In this document: in pieces, positions 42,719 to 51,625 of the stretch
Layout: every line of letters starts with the position of its first letter
How positions within the stretch are numbered: the stretch's first letter is position 1
Assembly (NCBI GenBank): GCA_900548385.1
Contig: URKJ01000001.1
Location: forward strand, 124,001 to 188,000
DNA from: an uncultured bacterium
GTDB lineage: Bacteria > Verrucomicrobiota > Lentisphaeria > Victivallales > UBA1829
Reading direction: 5' to 3'
Length of the DNA: 64,000 bases
Program-made: the position numbers and the translations under genes
The notes under the pieces: generated by a model
What the model was told of the DNA's origin: nothing
The model's input: the letters and a program-made list of their open reading frames with translations, nothing else
Databases searched by the model: none

Positions 42719-43528
42719 TCACTCCTTGTTTTTTCCGAGAAACTCCCGCCGGTATTCCAACGGAGAGGTCAGATACTTTTCTTTGAACAGACGGGAAAAG
42801 TAGAACTGGTTGTCGATTCCGACCCGTTCCGCGATCTCGGCAACGGAGTCGCGGGTGGCGATCAGCTGATTGGCGGCGTGCTGGAGACGGCACTGGATCA
42901 GGAACTGCTGCGGCGGAAGTTTGGCGACTTCTTTGAACAGACGGCGGAAGTGAGTCTGCGTGACGTTGCACTCTTTCGCCTCGCGCGCAAAATCCCATTC
43001 CTCTTCGGGATGCCGCCGGATTCTGTCGATGAGCCGGATGAAAAACTGTTCCTGAAACGGCGGAAGTTTCCGGCTTGCGAGGCTTGATTCGTGCATTTGG
43101 AGCAGCAGGTCTTCATAAAGCAGGATTGCGCGCGGCGGAATGAGTCCCGGGCGGCGGTAGAGCGCGTGGATCGCAAGCATGGTCTGGAGAAATTTCTCCG
43201 GATTGTGGATCGGGACGAGCGGCGGGTCGCGGTGGAGTTCCATCAGTCCGGAACGGATATAGGATTCGATCCGTTCCCCGAACGAGCAGATGAAGTTGTG
43301 AAACCGCGGTTTGCCGTCTGCCGGACCGTATGCGAAATGTGTTCCCGGATGCGTGATGAATGCGTGCGGACCCTCCACGGTGTACTCTGTCCCGTGGTTG
43401 ATTTTCAGACGCAGTTTTCCGGCGTGATTGTACTGGATCCCGTAGTAGATCGGTGTATTGTCGATCCACGCCGTGTGGTCCGGAATGCTTCCCGTGATGC
43501 TGATGTAATGTCCTGCGAAAAAATCCAT
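42719..43528 (-). CDS. AraC-family transcriptional regulator
   Basis: 269 residues. N-terminal cupin effector domain (YGIQYNHAGKLRLKINHGTE, VEGPHAFITHPGTHFAYGP) and C-terminal double helix-turn-helix (AREAKECNVTQTHFRRLFKE, VAEIAERVGIDNQFYFSRLF). No convincing ribosome site precedes the ATG. It is divergent from the isomerase-like gene at 43650 and co-directional with the HAD gene, so it probably regulates both in response to a sugar. Confidence 0.85.
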   Translation of the reverse strand: MDFFAGHYISITGSIPDHTAWIDNTPIYYGIQYNHAGKLRLKINHGTEYTVEGPHAFITHPGTHFAYGPADGKPRFHNFICSFGERIESYIRSGLMELHRDPPLVPIHNPEKFLQTMLAIHALYRRPGLIPPRAILLYEDLLLQMHESSLASRKLPPFQEQFFIRLIDRIRRHPEEEWDFAREAKECNVTQTHFRRLFKEVAKLPPQQFLIQCRLQHAANQLIATRDSVAEIAERVGIDNQFYFSRLFKEKYLTSPLEYRREFLGKNKE

Positions 43529-43649
43529 AGCCGAATGTTCGTTTTGTGTATAAGTTCGTTTGTTTTCTCTATTCCGTTTTACCCGGATGCGCGGTATACT
43601 ATCTGCAACGGTAAGATATTTCTTATCTGCAAAAAATCAAGGAGGAAAA

Positions 43650-45008
43650 ATGATGAAACAGCTGAAAATCGGTTACATGGCGCTTTCAAAGGCCAGTTGG
43701 CGCACGCCGAAGATCGACGCGATCGTGGCGGATACCGCCGCAAATCTCAAAACGCTTCCGTACGAATTCGTGATGCCGGAATCTCCGGTGACGACCGAAG
43801 AGGAGATCATCAAAGTCTGCGGGGAATTCAACCGCGAAGGTGTGGATGCCGTTGTCATGCACTTTGTCACGTTCCCTGCCGGGGCGATGATCCCCGCTGC
43901 CGGGACCCGGCTCAATGTGCCGGTCATCCTGTTGGCGAATCCGGAAAAAGCGGGAGCCGGAAAGATGTGGGAACAGAATTCGTTCTGCGGCGCAAACCTC
44001 GGCGGATTCGTAATGAACCGTCTGCGCAAACAATATTCGTTCGTCCGCGCCCTGCCGGACGAAACGGCGCAAGCCGTGACGCCGATGCTGAATGTGATCC
44101 GCTGCATGGCGGAGATGAAAGAGCTCAAGATCGGACTAGCCGGAGGACGCGTTCCCGGTTTCTATACGTCGAATTTCGATGAGATGAAGCTCCGGCGCGA
44201 ATTCGGAACAACGGTGGAGGTGATGGATCTGCTGGAGGTCGTGAATACCGCCGGTCAGCTTGACGCCGGTCAGCTTGACGCAGCGCGGGAAATCGTGAAA
44301 CGTTCTTCTGCGTCCGCCTGCTGTGTCGGGGAAGGGGATCTGGAACTGGCGGCAAAAATGCTCGGCGCTTTTCTTGCAATGGCGGAAAAATATACGCTGG
44401 ACGCTTTTGCTGTCCGCTGCTGGCCGGAGCTTTCGGATATTTTCGGAATTGCTCCCTGTGCGGTTCTGGGAATGTTGAGCGACAACGGGCTCCCGACCAG
44501 TTGCGAGGGCGACGTTCCGGGGGCGGTGACGATGATGATTCTGCAAAAGCTCGCGGGCGGCGGGATTCCGTTCTTCGTGGATCTGATTTCCTACGACGAA
44601 CAGGATAATTCCGGCGTGGTGTGGCATTGCGGCGCGGCTCCGGTTTCGCTCTGCCGCAAATTTGAAGAGACGCAGTACCGGCTGCATATGCGTGTGGACG
44701 GCGGCGACAGAAAAGGCGTCACCAACGACTTTTCCCTGAAAGCCGGACGTGTGACGCTGGCGAAACTGGATCAGGATGTCGACGGGAACTACCGGATGCT
44801 GATCGCGCCGGGAACCGCGGTCGATACGGAACCTTTCCTGCGCGGCAACCCGCTGACGATCAAGTTCGATGATCCTGTTCCGAAGCTCATCAATACGATC
44901 CTCCGGAAAGGATTCGAACATCACTATTCCGTGATCCATGCGGATGTGAAAGCGGAACTGCTTCAGCTCTGCGAGTGGATGAACATTCAGCCGGTTCTGG
45001 CGGAATAA
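43650..45008 (+). CDS. L-fucose/L-arabinose isomerase-family protein
   Basis: 452 residues from ATG 43650, 5 bases after GGAGG; a second ATG follows at once. The N-terminal half is alpha/beta (KIGLAGGRVPGFYTSN). The C-terminal half has the FucI/AraA features: CWPELSDIFGIAPCAVLGML, TSCEGDVPGAVTMMI, VDLISYDEQDNSG and VVWHCGAAPVSLC, including the metal-binding acid and His residues. It should interconvert an aldose and a ketose. A 15-bp perfect tandem duplication (44250-44279) adds a second AGQLD. Divergent AraC and HAD genes suggest one sugar pathway. Confidence 0.8.
   Translation: MMKQLKIGYMALSKASWRTPKIDAIVADTAANLKTLPYEFVMPESPVTTEEEIIKVCGEFNREGVDAVVMHFVTFPAGAMIPAAGTRLNVPVILLANPEKAGAGKMWEQNSFCGANLGGFVMNRLRKQYSFVRALPDETAQAVTPMLNVIRCMAEMKELKIGLAGGRVPGFYTSNFDEMKLRREFGTTVEVMDLLEVVNTAGQLDAGQLDAAREIVKRSSASACCVGEGDLELAAKMLGAFLAMAEKYTLDAFAVRCWPELSDIFGIAPCAVLGMLSDNGLPTSCEGDVPGAVTMMILQKLAGGGIPFFVDLISYDEQDNSGVVWHCGAAPVSLCRKFEETQYRLHMRVDGGDRKGVTNDFSLKAGRVTLAKLDQDVDGNYRMLIAPGTAVDTEPFLRGNPLTIKFDDPVPKLINTILRKGFEHHYSVIHADVKAELLQLCEWMNIQPVLAE
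44250..44279 (+). repeat. 15-bp in-frame tandem duplication
   Basis: GCCGGTCAGCTTGAC occurs twice without a gap (44250-44264 and 44265-44279) inside the isomerase-like gene, encoding AGQLDAGQLD. The perfect identity suggests a recent slippage event. Confidence 0.95.
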
Positions 45009-45030
45009 CGGATTGCATTCCATAAACCGG

Positions 45031-45060
45031 AAAGCCCGGACGGTGTTCCGGGCTTTTGTC
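45031..45060 (+). terminator. Terminator of the isomerase-like gene
   Basis: AAAGCCCGGA (45031-45040) pairs with TCCGGGCTTT (45047-45056), then TGTC. Stem of 10 perfect pairs, 23 bp after the stop. Confidence 0.85.
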
Positions 45061-45066
45061 TGTCTG

Positions 45067-45092
45067 CAAAAAAGCCGCCCGGAGGCGGCTTT
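45067..45092 (-). terminator. Terminator of the small secreted protein gene
   Basis: On the minus strand the 9-bp stem (45092-45084 with 45079-45071), 22 bp after the stop at 45114, is followed by a run of T residues (45072-45068). It is back to back with the plus-strand terminator. Confidence 0.75.
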
Positions 45093-45113
45093 GGGAAAAA
45101 CGGCGTGATACCG

Positions 45114-45620
45114 TCAGTTGTTTTTCTTCAGCAGTTCCGACGGTTTTTGCGTGGTCTTGGGAAACCGCTTGTCATTGGGTTTCGCAATGCTGTTTTTATT
45201 GCCCGACGTATCCAGTTTGAACGGCTTCATGACATGATCCACTTCGGTTTTGATGAAGAGTTCATAATCTTCCTTGTAGAATCTGGCACGGTCTTTGAGG
45301 GTAATGGTGTTCTTCCTTTGGAGGAACGTGAATTTGCCGTCGCTGATGCGGAGTCCGGTCGGCTGCACTTTGATGAGTTTTCCCCGGACCGTTGCGCCGG
45401 AAAGAAGCTGGAACGAAACATTTCCACCGGTTTTGATCGGAAGTTTCGGCGGCGGATTCTGCTTGCGGATCTGTCGGGTGATTTCTTCTCTTGTCGGTTT
45501 CTTCGGCTGCTGCGGTTTCTGCGCGGCGGGTTTCTTCTGGTCCTGTGCGGGAGCCGCAAACGGGAAGAACGCTGCGGCTGCAATGACCAGAGCTCTCAGT
45601 AGCTGGATTTTTGTTTTCAT
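45114..45620 (-). CDS. Secreted proline-rich small protein, function unknown
   Basis: 168 residues with a clear signal peptide (LLRALVIAAAAFFPFAAPAQ, cleavage after APA). A Pro/Gln/Lys-rich stretch (~28-60) leads to a short beta-rich core (NVSFQLLSGATVRGKLIKVQ, GLRISDGKFTFLQRKNTITL) reminiscent of an SH3- or Sm-like barrel, then a basic tail. Not recognised as a named family. It has its own terminator, and neighbours give no clue. Confidence 0.65.
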   Translation of the reverse strand: MKTKIQLLRALVIAAAAFFPFAAPAQDQKKPAAQKPQQPKKPTREEITRQIRKQNPPPKLPIKTGGNVSFQLLSGATVRGKLIKVQPTGLRISDGKFTFLQRKNTITLKDRARFYKEDYELFIKTEVDHVMKPFKLDTSGNKNSIAKPNDKRFPKTTQKPSELLKKNN

Positions 45621-45772
45621 TTGTTCTTTGCCTCAATATTAATGAATGTTGTTCAGGTATTAAGGTATCATAAGTTTGAAAAAATGCAAATCGCCGGGGG
45701 GCGGGAGAGACATTTTTTTTCCGCCGGAATGCGGTTTGTACCGGAAAATCTCCGATTTTCTTTTTTCCGAAC

Positions 45773-45801
45773 TTGAAAATATGAAATGTTATGATTATAG
45801 T
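45773..45801 (+). promoter_or_regulatory. Promoter of the FHA-MoxR operon
   Basis: TTGAAA (45773-45778) and TATAGT (45796-45801) with 17-bp spacing, about 100 bp before the ATG at 45902. The rest of the 281-bp gap (45621-45901) shows no gene. Confidence 0.6.
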
Positions 45802-45901
45802 GTGAATCTATGGATTACTGTATCTTGAAATACGGACATCGGTTCTGAGTGTAAAAAAGACGGCTGTCCGTATCAATGTTTTTCAGAAAGGACTGTGTAA
45901 C

Positions 45902-47227
45902 ATGGGCAAAACGTCCCGTTATCTGAATTTGCCGACCTTGACTATTCAGGAGAGTTACGGCGCCGGAAGAGAGATTGTGCTTGACCGCAGCGGAATGATC
46001 GTCGGGCGGGATGCCGACTGTGATATTTTCATTGACGACCGCAATGTGTCCCGCCATCATCTGCGGATCTCCGGCGCGCCGGGAAACATGATTGTGGAAG
46101 ATCTCAACAGTGCAAACGGTACTTTTGTCAATTCCGTGCCGATCAAAAAGAAGCAGATCAAACATTTGGACGTCATTCAGATCGGCAGTGTGATGATGGT
46201 GTTCAACGATCCCGACAATTCCGGGTTCGGTTCTCAGGTCGCCATCGAAGAGGTCGCCGGGGAAAGCTGCTACACGTTTGAATTCCTGCGGCAGACCGTG
46301 GCGAATCTGGAAAAGAACATCGCGATCGTTTTCAAAGGAAAACCGGAGGTGATCCGCGATGTGATTGTCTGTCTGTTCGCGGATGGACATCTGCTGATCG
46401 AAGACGTTCCCGGCGTCGGGAAGAGCATTCTGGCGCAGGCTCTTGCAAAATCCGTGCAGGCGCAGTACCGGCGAATTCAGTTTACGCCCGATATGCTGCC
46501 GTCGGATATTACCGGCATGAATGTCTATGACGAAAAGAATCAGACCTTCAAATTCCTGCCCGGTCCGATTTTCGGAAACGTGATCCTTGCGGACGAGATC
46601 AACCGCACCACGCCGCGCACGCAGTCGAGCCTTCTGGAGTGCATGTCGGAGTCTGTCGTCACGATTGACGGTAAGGGGCATGTTCTGCCGAAGCCGTTTT
46701 TTGTGATTGCGACGCAGAACTCGGAGGACTATCACGGGACCTATCCGCTGCCGGAACCGCAGCTGGACCGTTTCCTGATGCAGATCCGCATCGGATATCC
46801 GAAGCCGGAGGACGAGCTGGATATTCTCACGTCGCAGACAAATTCGCATCCGCTGAGCTCAATTTCCTATGTGATCAAGGGAACGGACGTGGTGCACTGC
46901 CAGGCTCTGGTGCGTACCGTGAAAGTTTCTGAGCAGGTAAAGAATTATATTATCCGCATCATCAACGAAACCCGTGTTCATCCGGCATTGACGAACGGCG
47001 GAAGCCCGCGCGCTTCTCTGGCGCTGATGCACTGTGCGCAGAGTCTTGCGGCGTATCGCGGACGGGGCTATGTGACGCCGAAAGATGTCCGCGACATGCT
47101 TCCCGCCGTGCTCTGCCACCGCCTCCGTCTGAAACTGCGGTATCAGGCGGAATGGAAATCGGTCGGCAATGTGCTGAACGCCATTGTGGAATCCGTCAAG
47201 CTGGAGAATGAGGAACCGTCCGCGTGA
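45902..47227 (+). CDS. MoxR-family AAA ATPase with N-terminal FHA domain
   Basis: 441 residues. Residues ~8-100 form an FHA domain (GMIVGRDADCDIFIDDRNVS, RHHLRISG, VEDLNSANGTFVN), a phosphothreonine reader. From ~130 it is a MoxR ATPase: LLIEDVPGVGKSILAQAL (Walker A ~170), GPIFGNVILADEINRTTPR (Walker B), ATQNSEDYHGTYPLPEPQLD (sensor 1 region). MoxR proteins act as chaperone-like activators. ATGA overlap with the DUF58 gene puts it first in an operon. The FHA fusion implies that a Ser/Thr kinase controls it; no kinase is in the window. Confidence 0.92.
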   Translation: MGKTSRYLNLPTLTIQESYGAGREIVLDRSGMIVGRDADCDIFIDDRNVSRHHLRISGAPGNMIVEDLNSANGTFVNSVPIKKKQIKHLDVIQIGSVMMVFNDPDNSGFGSQVAIEEVAGESCYTFEFLRQTVANLEKNIAIVFKGKPEVIRDVIVCLFADGHLLIEDVPGVGKSILAQALAKSVQAQYRRIQFTPDMLPSDITGMNVYDEKNQTFKFLPGPIFGNVILADEINRTTPRTQSSLLECMSESVVTIDGKGHVLPKPFFVIATQNSEDYHGTYPLPEPQLDRFLMQIRIGYPKPEDELDILTSQTNSHPLSSISYVIKGTDVVHCQALVRTVKVSEQVKNYIIRIINETRVHPALTNGGSPRASLALMHCAQSLAAYRGRGYVTPKDVRDMLPAVLCHRLRLKLRYQAEWKSVGNVLNAIVESVKLENEEPSA

Positions 47228-48453
47228 TGTTTGCTTTCCCGACGATTCATGGCGCTCTTTTTGTGCTGGCAGCGGTGATCAGCCTTGGCGTCGCCTACGT
47301 CAATGTGGGGCTTGCCACGGCGTTGGTCGCTTCGTTTTTCTCGGCGGTGTCGCTTGCCAGTTTTCTGATGGCGCAGTTCTCCCTGTTCCGGATCAAAGTG
47401 GAACGGGAGCCGATGATGGACACCACCTGCAACACGAAAACGAATCTTCCGCTGCGTATCACGAACAATTCGCCGTTTGCGCGGCAGTCCATGGTCGTCT
47501 GTGAAAAAGGCGGTTTGTTTCCGGACAACCGGCTGAATATCGCGGTCCGTTCCCTGAAACCGCGGGAATCACTTCTGCTGATGCGTCCGGTCCGTGTAGT
47601 TCACCGCGGTCACTACTCCCTGAACAAAATCGTTCTCTGCGGAGGCGATCCTGCGGGTATCTTCCGCAAGCGCCGGGTGTTCCGTCTGCCGGGGGATATT
47701 CTGGTTGCTCCGCGCACCGTGGAGTTGGAGACCCTTCCGCTCAACCGGAACCGTAAAGTCATGCCCGGACAGGAGGGGCGACCGCTTGCTCTTGCGGGGA
47801 TCGGCAAGGATTTTTTCGGAATCCGCCCGTACCGTCACGGCGACGAGATGCGGTTCATTCACTGGAAGTCCACGGCGGCGAAGCGGCATCTGATGGTCAA
47901 GGAGATGGAAGCGCAGACGGCCGACCGCGTGGCGATTGTGATCGACACCAACCGCGCCGATGTCGGCATTTCGGAATACGAAAACAATTTTGAATTTCTG
48001 GCGTCGATCGCCGCAACGGTCGTGGAGTATCTCAGCTCCATTTTCTGTTATCTGAATTTCTATATTCAGATGAAAGATCAGATCGTGGAGCTGCACGGTG
48101 ACGCCACGGGACTGAAAGGCAAAGTGATGTCGCTTCTGACCGAGGCGCAGCCGGTGGAGTCCAATTTTCCCGAATTGGTTTCCAACATCATGGAGCATCT
48201 GGAGCCGGGGACGGTGCTTTATGCGCTCTCGCTTTCCAATACGCCGAAACTGGTTGATGCGCTGGAACTTCTTCAGGAACAGCATGTCCATATTCACTGG
48301 CTTTATGCTCCGAAGCAGAATTTTCCGCACGTCGATCCGGAAACTCCGCTGGTTCTGAATCCGGCGCGGATCCGTGTGGACCATTCCCGTCAGATCCTGC
48401 CGGTGACGGTTTCCTGCCGGAGCGATATTCGGGAGGTGCTGGGCCAATGCTGA
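47224..48453 (+). CDS. DUF58 (VWA-like) protein
   Basis: 409 residues. Two N-terminal membrane segments (~5-55) anchor the protein. The DUF58 core is seen at GIRPYRHGDEMRFIHWKSTA followed by KRHLMVKEMEAQ, after which a von Willebrand A-like fold starts (RVAIVIDTNRADVGISEYEN). Overlaps of 4 bp upstream and 7 bp downstream show tight coupling with MoxR and transglutaminase genes, the conserved context of the family. Exact biochemical role is unknown. Confidence 0.9.
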   Translation: MMFAFPTIHGALFVLAAVISLGVAYVNVGLATALVASFFSAVSLASFLMAQFSLFRIKVEREPMMDTTCNTKTNLPLRITNNSPFARQSMVVCEKGGLFPDNRLNIAVRSLKPRESLLLMRPVRVVHRGHYSLNKIVLCGGDPAGIFRKRRVFRLPGDILVAPRTVELETLPLNRNRKVMPGQEGRPLALAGIGKDFFGIRPYRHGDEMRFIHWKSTAAKRHLMVKEMEAQTADRVAIVIDTNRADVGISEYENNFEFLASIAATVVEYLSSIFCYLNFYIQMKDQIVELHGDATGLKGKVMSLLTEAQPVESNFPELVSNIMEHLEPGTVLYALSLSNTPKLVDALELLQEQHVHIHWLYAPKQNFPHVDPETPLVLNPARIRVDHSRQILPVTVSCRSDIREVLGQC

Positions 48454-50951
48454 ACTGGTATCGCAGATGGAAAGAACTCCGCGTGGCAAGAATCGTCGAC
48501 TGTTCCCACATGAAAAAGATTCCGGAGCGGAGCCGGCTTCATGTAGTGTTTACGCTGTTGTTCGCAATCGCGATGGTTTCGGTGCTCTGGCAGCATTGTC
48601 ATCCGGTGATTTCGATTCTGATTCTTGCCCTGATCGTTCCGCTTTCCGTTCCCGCGTTCATTCCGTATGCGAAATTCGGATTTGCCGGGCGGTTCATTCT
48701 TCAGCTCTTCCTCGTGATGTTCGCTCTGCTGTGGACCTTTTACCGGATCAAAACGGGAACGCTGGTGGATAAGGTCTGTCTGGAACTGCTGGGGCTGACC
48801 GGAATGTCGTTTCTGATGGGGCGCCGCTCCCGCGATTACGGCTATCTGTTCCTGATGAGCACGTTTCTGCTGATCTACGGAGCATTGCTGCCGCGTCTGC
48901 TGTTTCTTTATCTCTTTCTGGGAGCGGTTTTCTGCATTCTTGCGATCTTCTACTACAACCGCCCGCTGAATCTTGCTTCGGATCCGGAGATCCGGCATCC
49001 GAAACTGCGTCCGGCGGGAACATGGGGGTATTTTCTGATTCATGCGCTGCTGACGCTGGTTTTCTTTCTGGGAGTGTTCCTGCTTCTGCCGAAGCTGCCG
49101 ACGCGTACCAGGGGCGCGTTTGAAGTCTCATTCTTTACCGATAAAGAATCGCTTGCTCCCGTTTCCATGCAGAAGTGGCTTCACAGTGAGAAAAAAGAGT
49201 TGAAGATGAGTCCGAAAGCTCCGCTCGTGATCCGGACGGGACGTCCGAATACGCTGAGTTCTTCCGGTACGCCGCTGAAAACGAAGAATGCGCCGCCGGT
49301 CAAGACCCGTGCGGATGGCGACGGTTCCGGTTCGGCGCAGGGGGAAGACCTGCTGTTCACGGTCAAATCTCCGGTCAAGCTCTATCATCTTGCCAGAGTA
49401 TACAGCGATTATGACGGTACGGCATGGCGGCTTTCCCCGTCCCTGAACCGCGGCGGGCAGCGCCGTCTGCGCCCTTCGGAGCGGGAACCGAAAAGCATGG
49501 ATATTGAACTTCAGTATACGGTGCGCAAATGGATCTCGCCCCGTCTCTATGCCCCCTACCTTCCGGTCTCGTTTCAATCGTCAACGCCCACGGTCCGGAT
49601 CCGGCAGCCGGAACTGTTCGGCGGGGAGCTTATCGGCAGGACGTATCCACAGCTGCCGTACTGTTACAAAGCCTCCGCGCGGATTTATCTGCCGGACGGA
49701 AGCGTCCCCGAACTGCCGGCGGCTCCGGGCGCCGCACCGGATAAGCGCAAGACAACTTACTGGCTGGAACGCGGATCAAAATACCGTTACATGGCGCTTC
49801 CTCTCCCAAAAATTTCCGACCGCCTGCGCCGTCTCGTCAATTCACTGACGGAAGGAAAGGAGAGCGATTTTGAGAAAGCCGTCGCGCTCCGGGATTATCT
49901 GCGGGCAAATTTCCCCTACAAGCTGAATGCCGATCCGCTTCCTCCGGGGAAAGAGACCGCGGATTATTTTATCTTTGAATTGAAAACCGGACATTGCGAG
50001 TATTATGCGACCGCGCTTGCCGTAATGGCGCGCATCGCCGGGATTCCGTCCCGCGTCGCAACCGGTTTTTCTCCGGGCAATTACAATACGATGATCAATC
50101 AGTTTGAGGTTTACGAGTATCACGCCCATGCCTGGACTCAGCTGTTTTTTGAGGATCGCGGCTGGCTGACATTTGACGCCACTCCGCCGCAGAGCGTGGT
50201 TTCCCGGACGACACCGGCGGGAATCGGTGTGCTTCGCGATCCGTTCGGCGACGAGTGGAAAGTCTCTCCGCCGGAACTGGCGGAGAAAACCCAGGCTTAT
50301 GCCAGAGAACTGTATGCGGAACGGATGAAGGAAAAAAGCGTGGAGATGACGAAGCTGGACGAGATCGTTGTCAAGGCGATTGCCAAGGAAGAGGAAAAAC
50401 GCAAGAATGCGGAGGTGAAGAAACCCGCTCCGGACAAAACCACGTTTGCGGGACGGCTCAATGCTTTGCTTCAGGGGCTGAACCGCGATTTGCGTGAGGC
50501 GTTCGACCGCAGTCTGGACTATGTTACCCATCGGTGGACTTTGCTTTTCCCGCTGGCGTTTCTGCTGCTTTCACTGATCGTGATCGTCCGGATCGCTGTG
50601 GTGGCGCTGCGTCAGCGTTACCTGCTGCGGAAAGCTCAGCGCTTCTTTGCGCTCGCCGGAGACCCTGCGGTGCCGTCGGATGAACGGATCCGTGCGCTTT
50701 ATCGGGGGACGCGGCTTCTGCTGGACCGGGCGAATCTGCCGCGCCGGAAGAACCGGGAGCTGTTGGAGTATGCGGCGTCTCTGGCGGAAGTCGATCCGGT
50801 TCTGGCACAAAATACGGAAGCTCTGTTCGAGGGGTTCTACCGTGTGGAATATGGACAGCTCGTTCCCGATGAATTCGATACCCGGAACATGGAGGACAAA
50901 GTCCGTCTGATCCGGGAACGTCTTATGCGAATAATCCGCGGCGGGCGATGA
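48447..50951 (+). CDS. TgpA-like membrane transglutaminase (DUF3488 + transglutaminase core)
   Basis: 834 residues. Six or so membrane segments at ~33-220 (DUF3488-type), then a periplasmic transglutaminase domain with GHCEYYATALAVMARIAGIP (Cys517), YEYHAHAWTQLFF (His561) and GWLTFDATPP (Asp577), then one more membrane helix at ~690-715 and a C-terminal cytoplasmic part. The intact triad suggests peptide-bond or crosslinking chemistry in the envelope. Third gene of the MoxR-DUF58 operon. Its last 29 bp overlap the convergent gene at 50923. Confidence 0.9.
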   Translation: MLNWYRRWKELRVARIVDCSHMKKIPERSRLHVVFTLLFAIAMVSVLWQHCHPVISILILALIVPLSVPAFIPYAKFGFAGRFILQLFLVMFALLWTFYRIKTGTLVDKVCLELLGLTGMSFLMGRRSRDYGYLFLMSTFLLIYGALLPRLLFLYLFLGAVFCILAIFYYNRPLNLASDPEIRHPKLRPAGTWGYFLIHALLTLVFFLGVFLLLPKLPTRTRGAFEVSFFTDKESLAPVSMQKWLHSEKKELKMSPKAPLVIRTGRPNTLSSSGTPLKTKNAPPVKTRADGDGSGSAQGEDLLFTVKSPVKLYHLARVYSDYDGTAWRLSPSLNRGGQRRLRPSEREPKSMDIELQYTVRKWISPRLYAPYLPVSFQSSTPTVRIRQPELFGGELIGRTYPQLPYCYKASARIYLPDGSVPELPAAPGAAPDKRKTTYWLERGSKYRYMALPLPKISDRLRRLVNSLTEGKESDFEKAVALRDYLRANFPYKLNADPLPPGKETADYFIFELKTGHCEYYATALAVMARIAGIPSRVATGFSPGNYNTMINQFEVYEYHAHAWTQLFFEDRGWLTFDATPPQSVVSRTTPAGIGVLRDPFGDEWKVSPPELAEKTQAYARELYAERMKEKSVEMTKLDEIVVKAIAKEEEKRKNAEVKKPAPDKTTFAGRLNALLQGLNRDLREAFDRSLDYVTHRWTLLFPLAFLLLSLIVIVRIAVVALRQRYLLRKAQRFFALAGDPAVPSDERIRALYRGTRLLLDRANLPRRKNRELLEYAASLAEVDPVLAQNTEALFEGFYRVEYGQLVPDEFDTRNMEDKVRLIRERLMRIIRGGR

Positions 50952-51573
50952 TTCCGCGGAGCCGTTCGTCGCTGAACCGTTCCGGCAGAGTTCCGCCGCA
51001 GACCGTCAGAAAGTAACGGTATGCCGCCAGCGCTTCCGCTTCCGTTGCAAACGGACGGGGCAGGGAGAGCAGTCCGTCGAAATCTTCGATCAGCGTATCC
51101 GCCAGTTCCGAATAGTAACGGTTCAACGCTTCGGCTGTTCCGGCGGTTTCACGGAATACGCGCTGGTAGGACTCCATTGCCCCGATGAAACGCACTTTTG
51201 TGCGGGGGTATCCGGAACACATGAGATTCCACGCTTCCCCATCGGCATTCTGATCCCCGGCGGATCGGAAGTCCGTCCGGAACAGAACACAGGGAATTTG
51301 CAGAAAGCGCGCCGCCATGAATTCCACAACCGTTCCGGAATCCAGTTCCGTGCCGTCAAAGTTGAAGAGTGCGAGCTGGGATTCGAGAAGCAGACGGAAG
51401 TCGTTGTCGCGGATTTCCAGCGGACTCGGACGGAGCTGATTCTCCTCCTTCTGCGGCAGATTGGCGATATAATTTCCATTGGAGCGGTTCCGGATTGCTT
51501 CCGCGAGCAGATGATTGCCGATCAGTTCCTTGTGGCAGAAGAGGGCTCCGGCGAAATAATAATGATATGCCAT
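50923..51573 (-). CDS. Nucleoside 2-deoxyribosyltransferase-like protein
   Basis: 216 residues. YYFAGALFCHKE at the start, RDNDFRLLLESQLALFNFDG and TELDSGTVVEFMAARFLQIP correspond to the substrate-binding and catalytic-Glu segments of the family (D-x-x-DF, D-S-G-T-x-x-E). It would exchange or hydrolyse nucleoside bases, though sequence identity to studied enzymes looks low and a lineage-specific role is possible. Its 3' end overlaps the transglutaminase gene by 29 bp on the opposite strand. Confidence 0.75.
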   Translation of the reverse strand: MAYHYYFAGALFCHKELIGNHLLAEAIRNRSNGNYIANLPQKEENQLRPSPLEIRDNDFRLLLESQLALFNFDGTELDSGTVVEFMAARFLQIPCVLFRTDFRSAGDQNADGEAWNLMCSGYPRTKVRFIGAMESYQRVFRETAGTAEALNRYYSELADTLIEDFDGLLSLPRPFATEAEALAAYRYFLTVCGGTLPERFSDERLRGIIARRGLFA

Positions 51574-51625
51574 GATTGTAATTCTCCGTTTTTGGTAAAC
51601 ATAGCACGGAAAACGGAAAAAGCAA

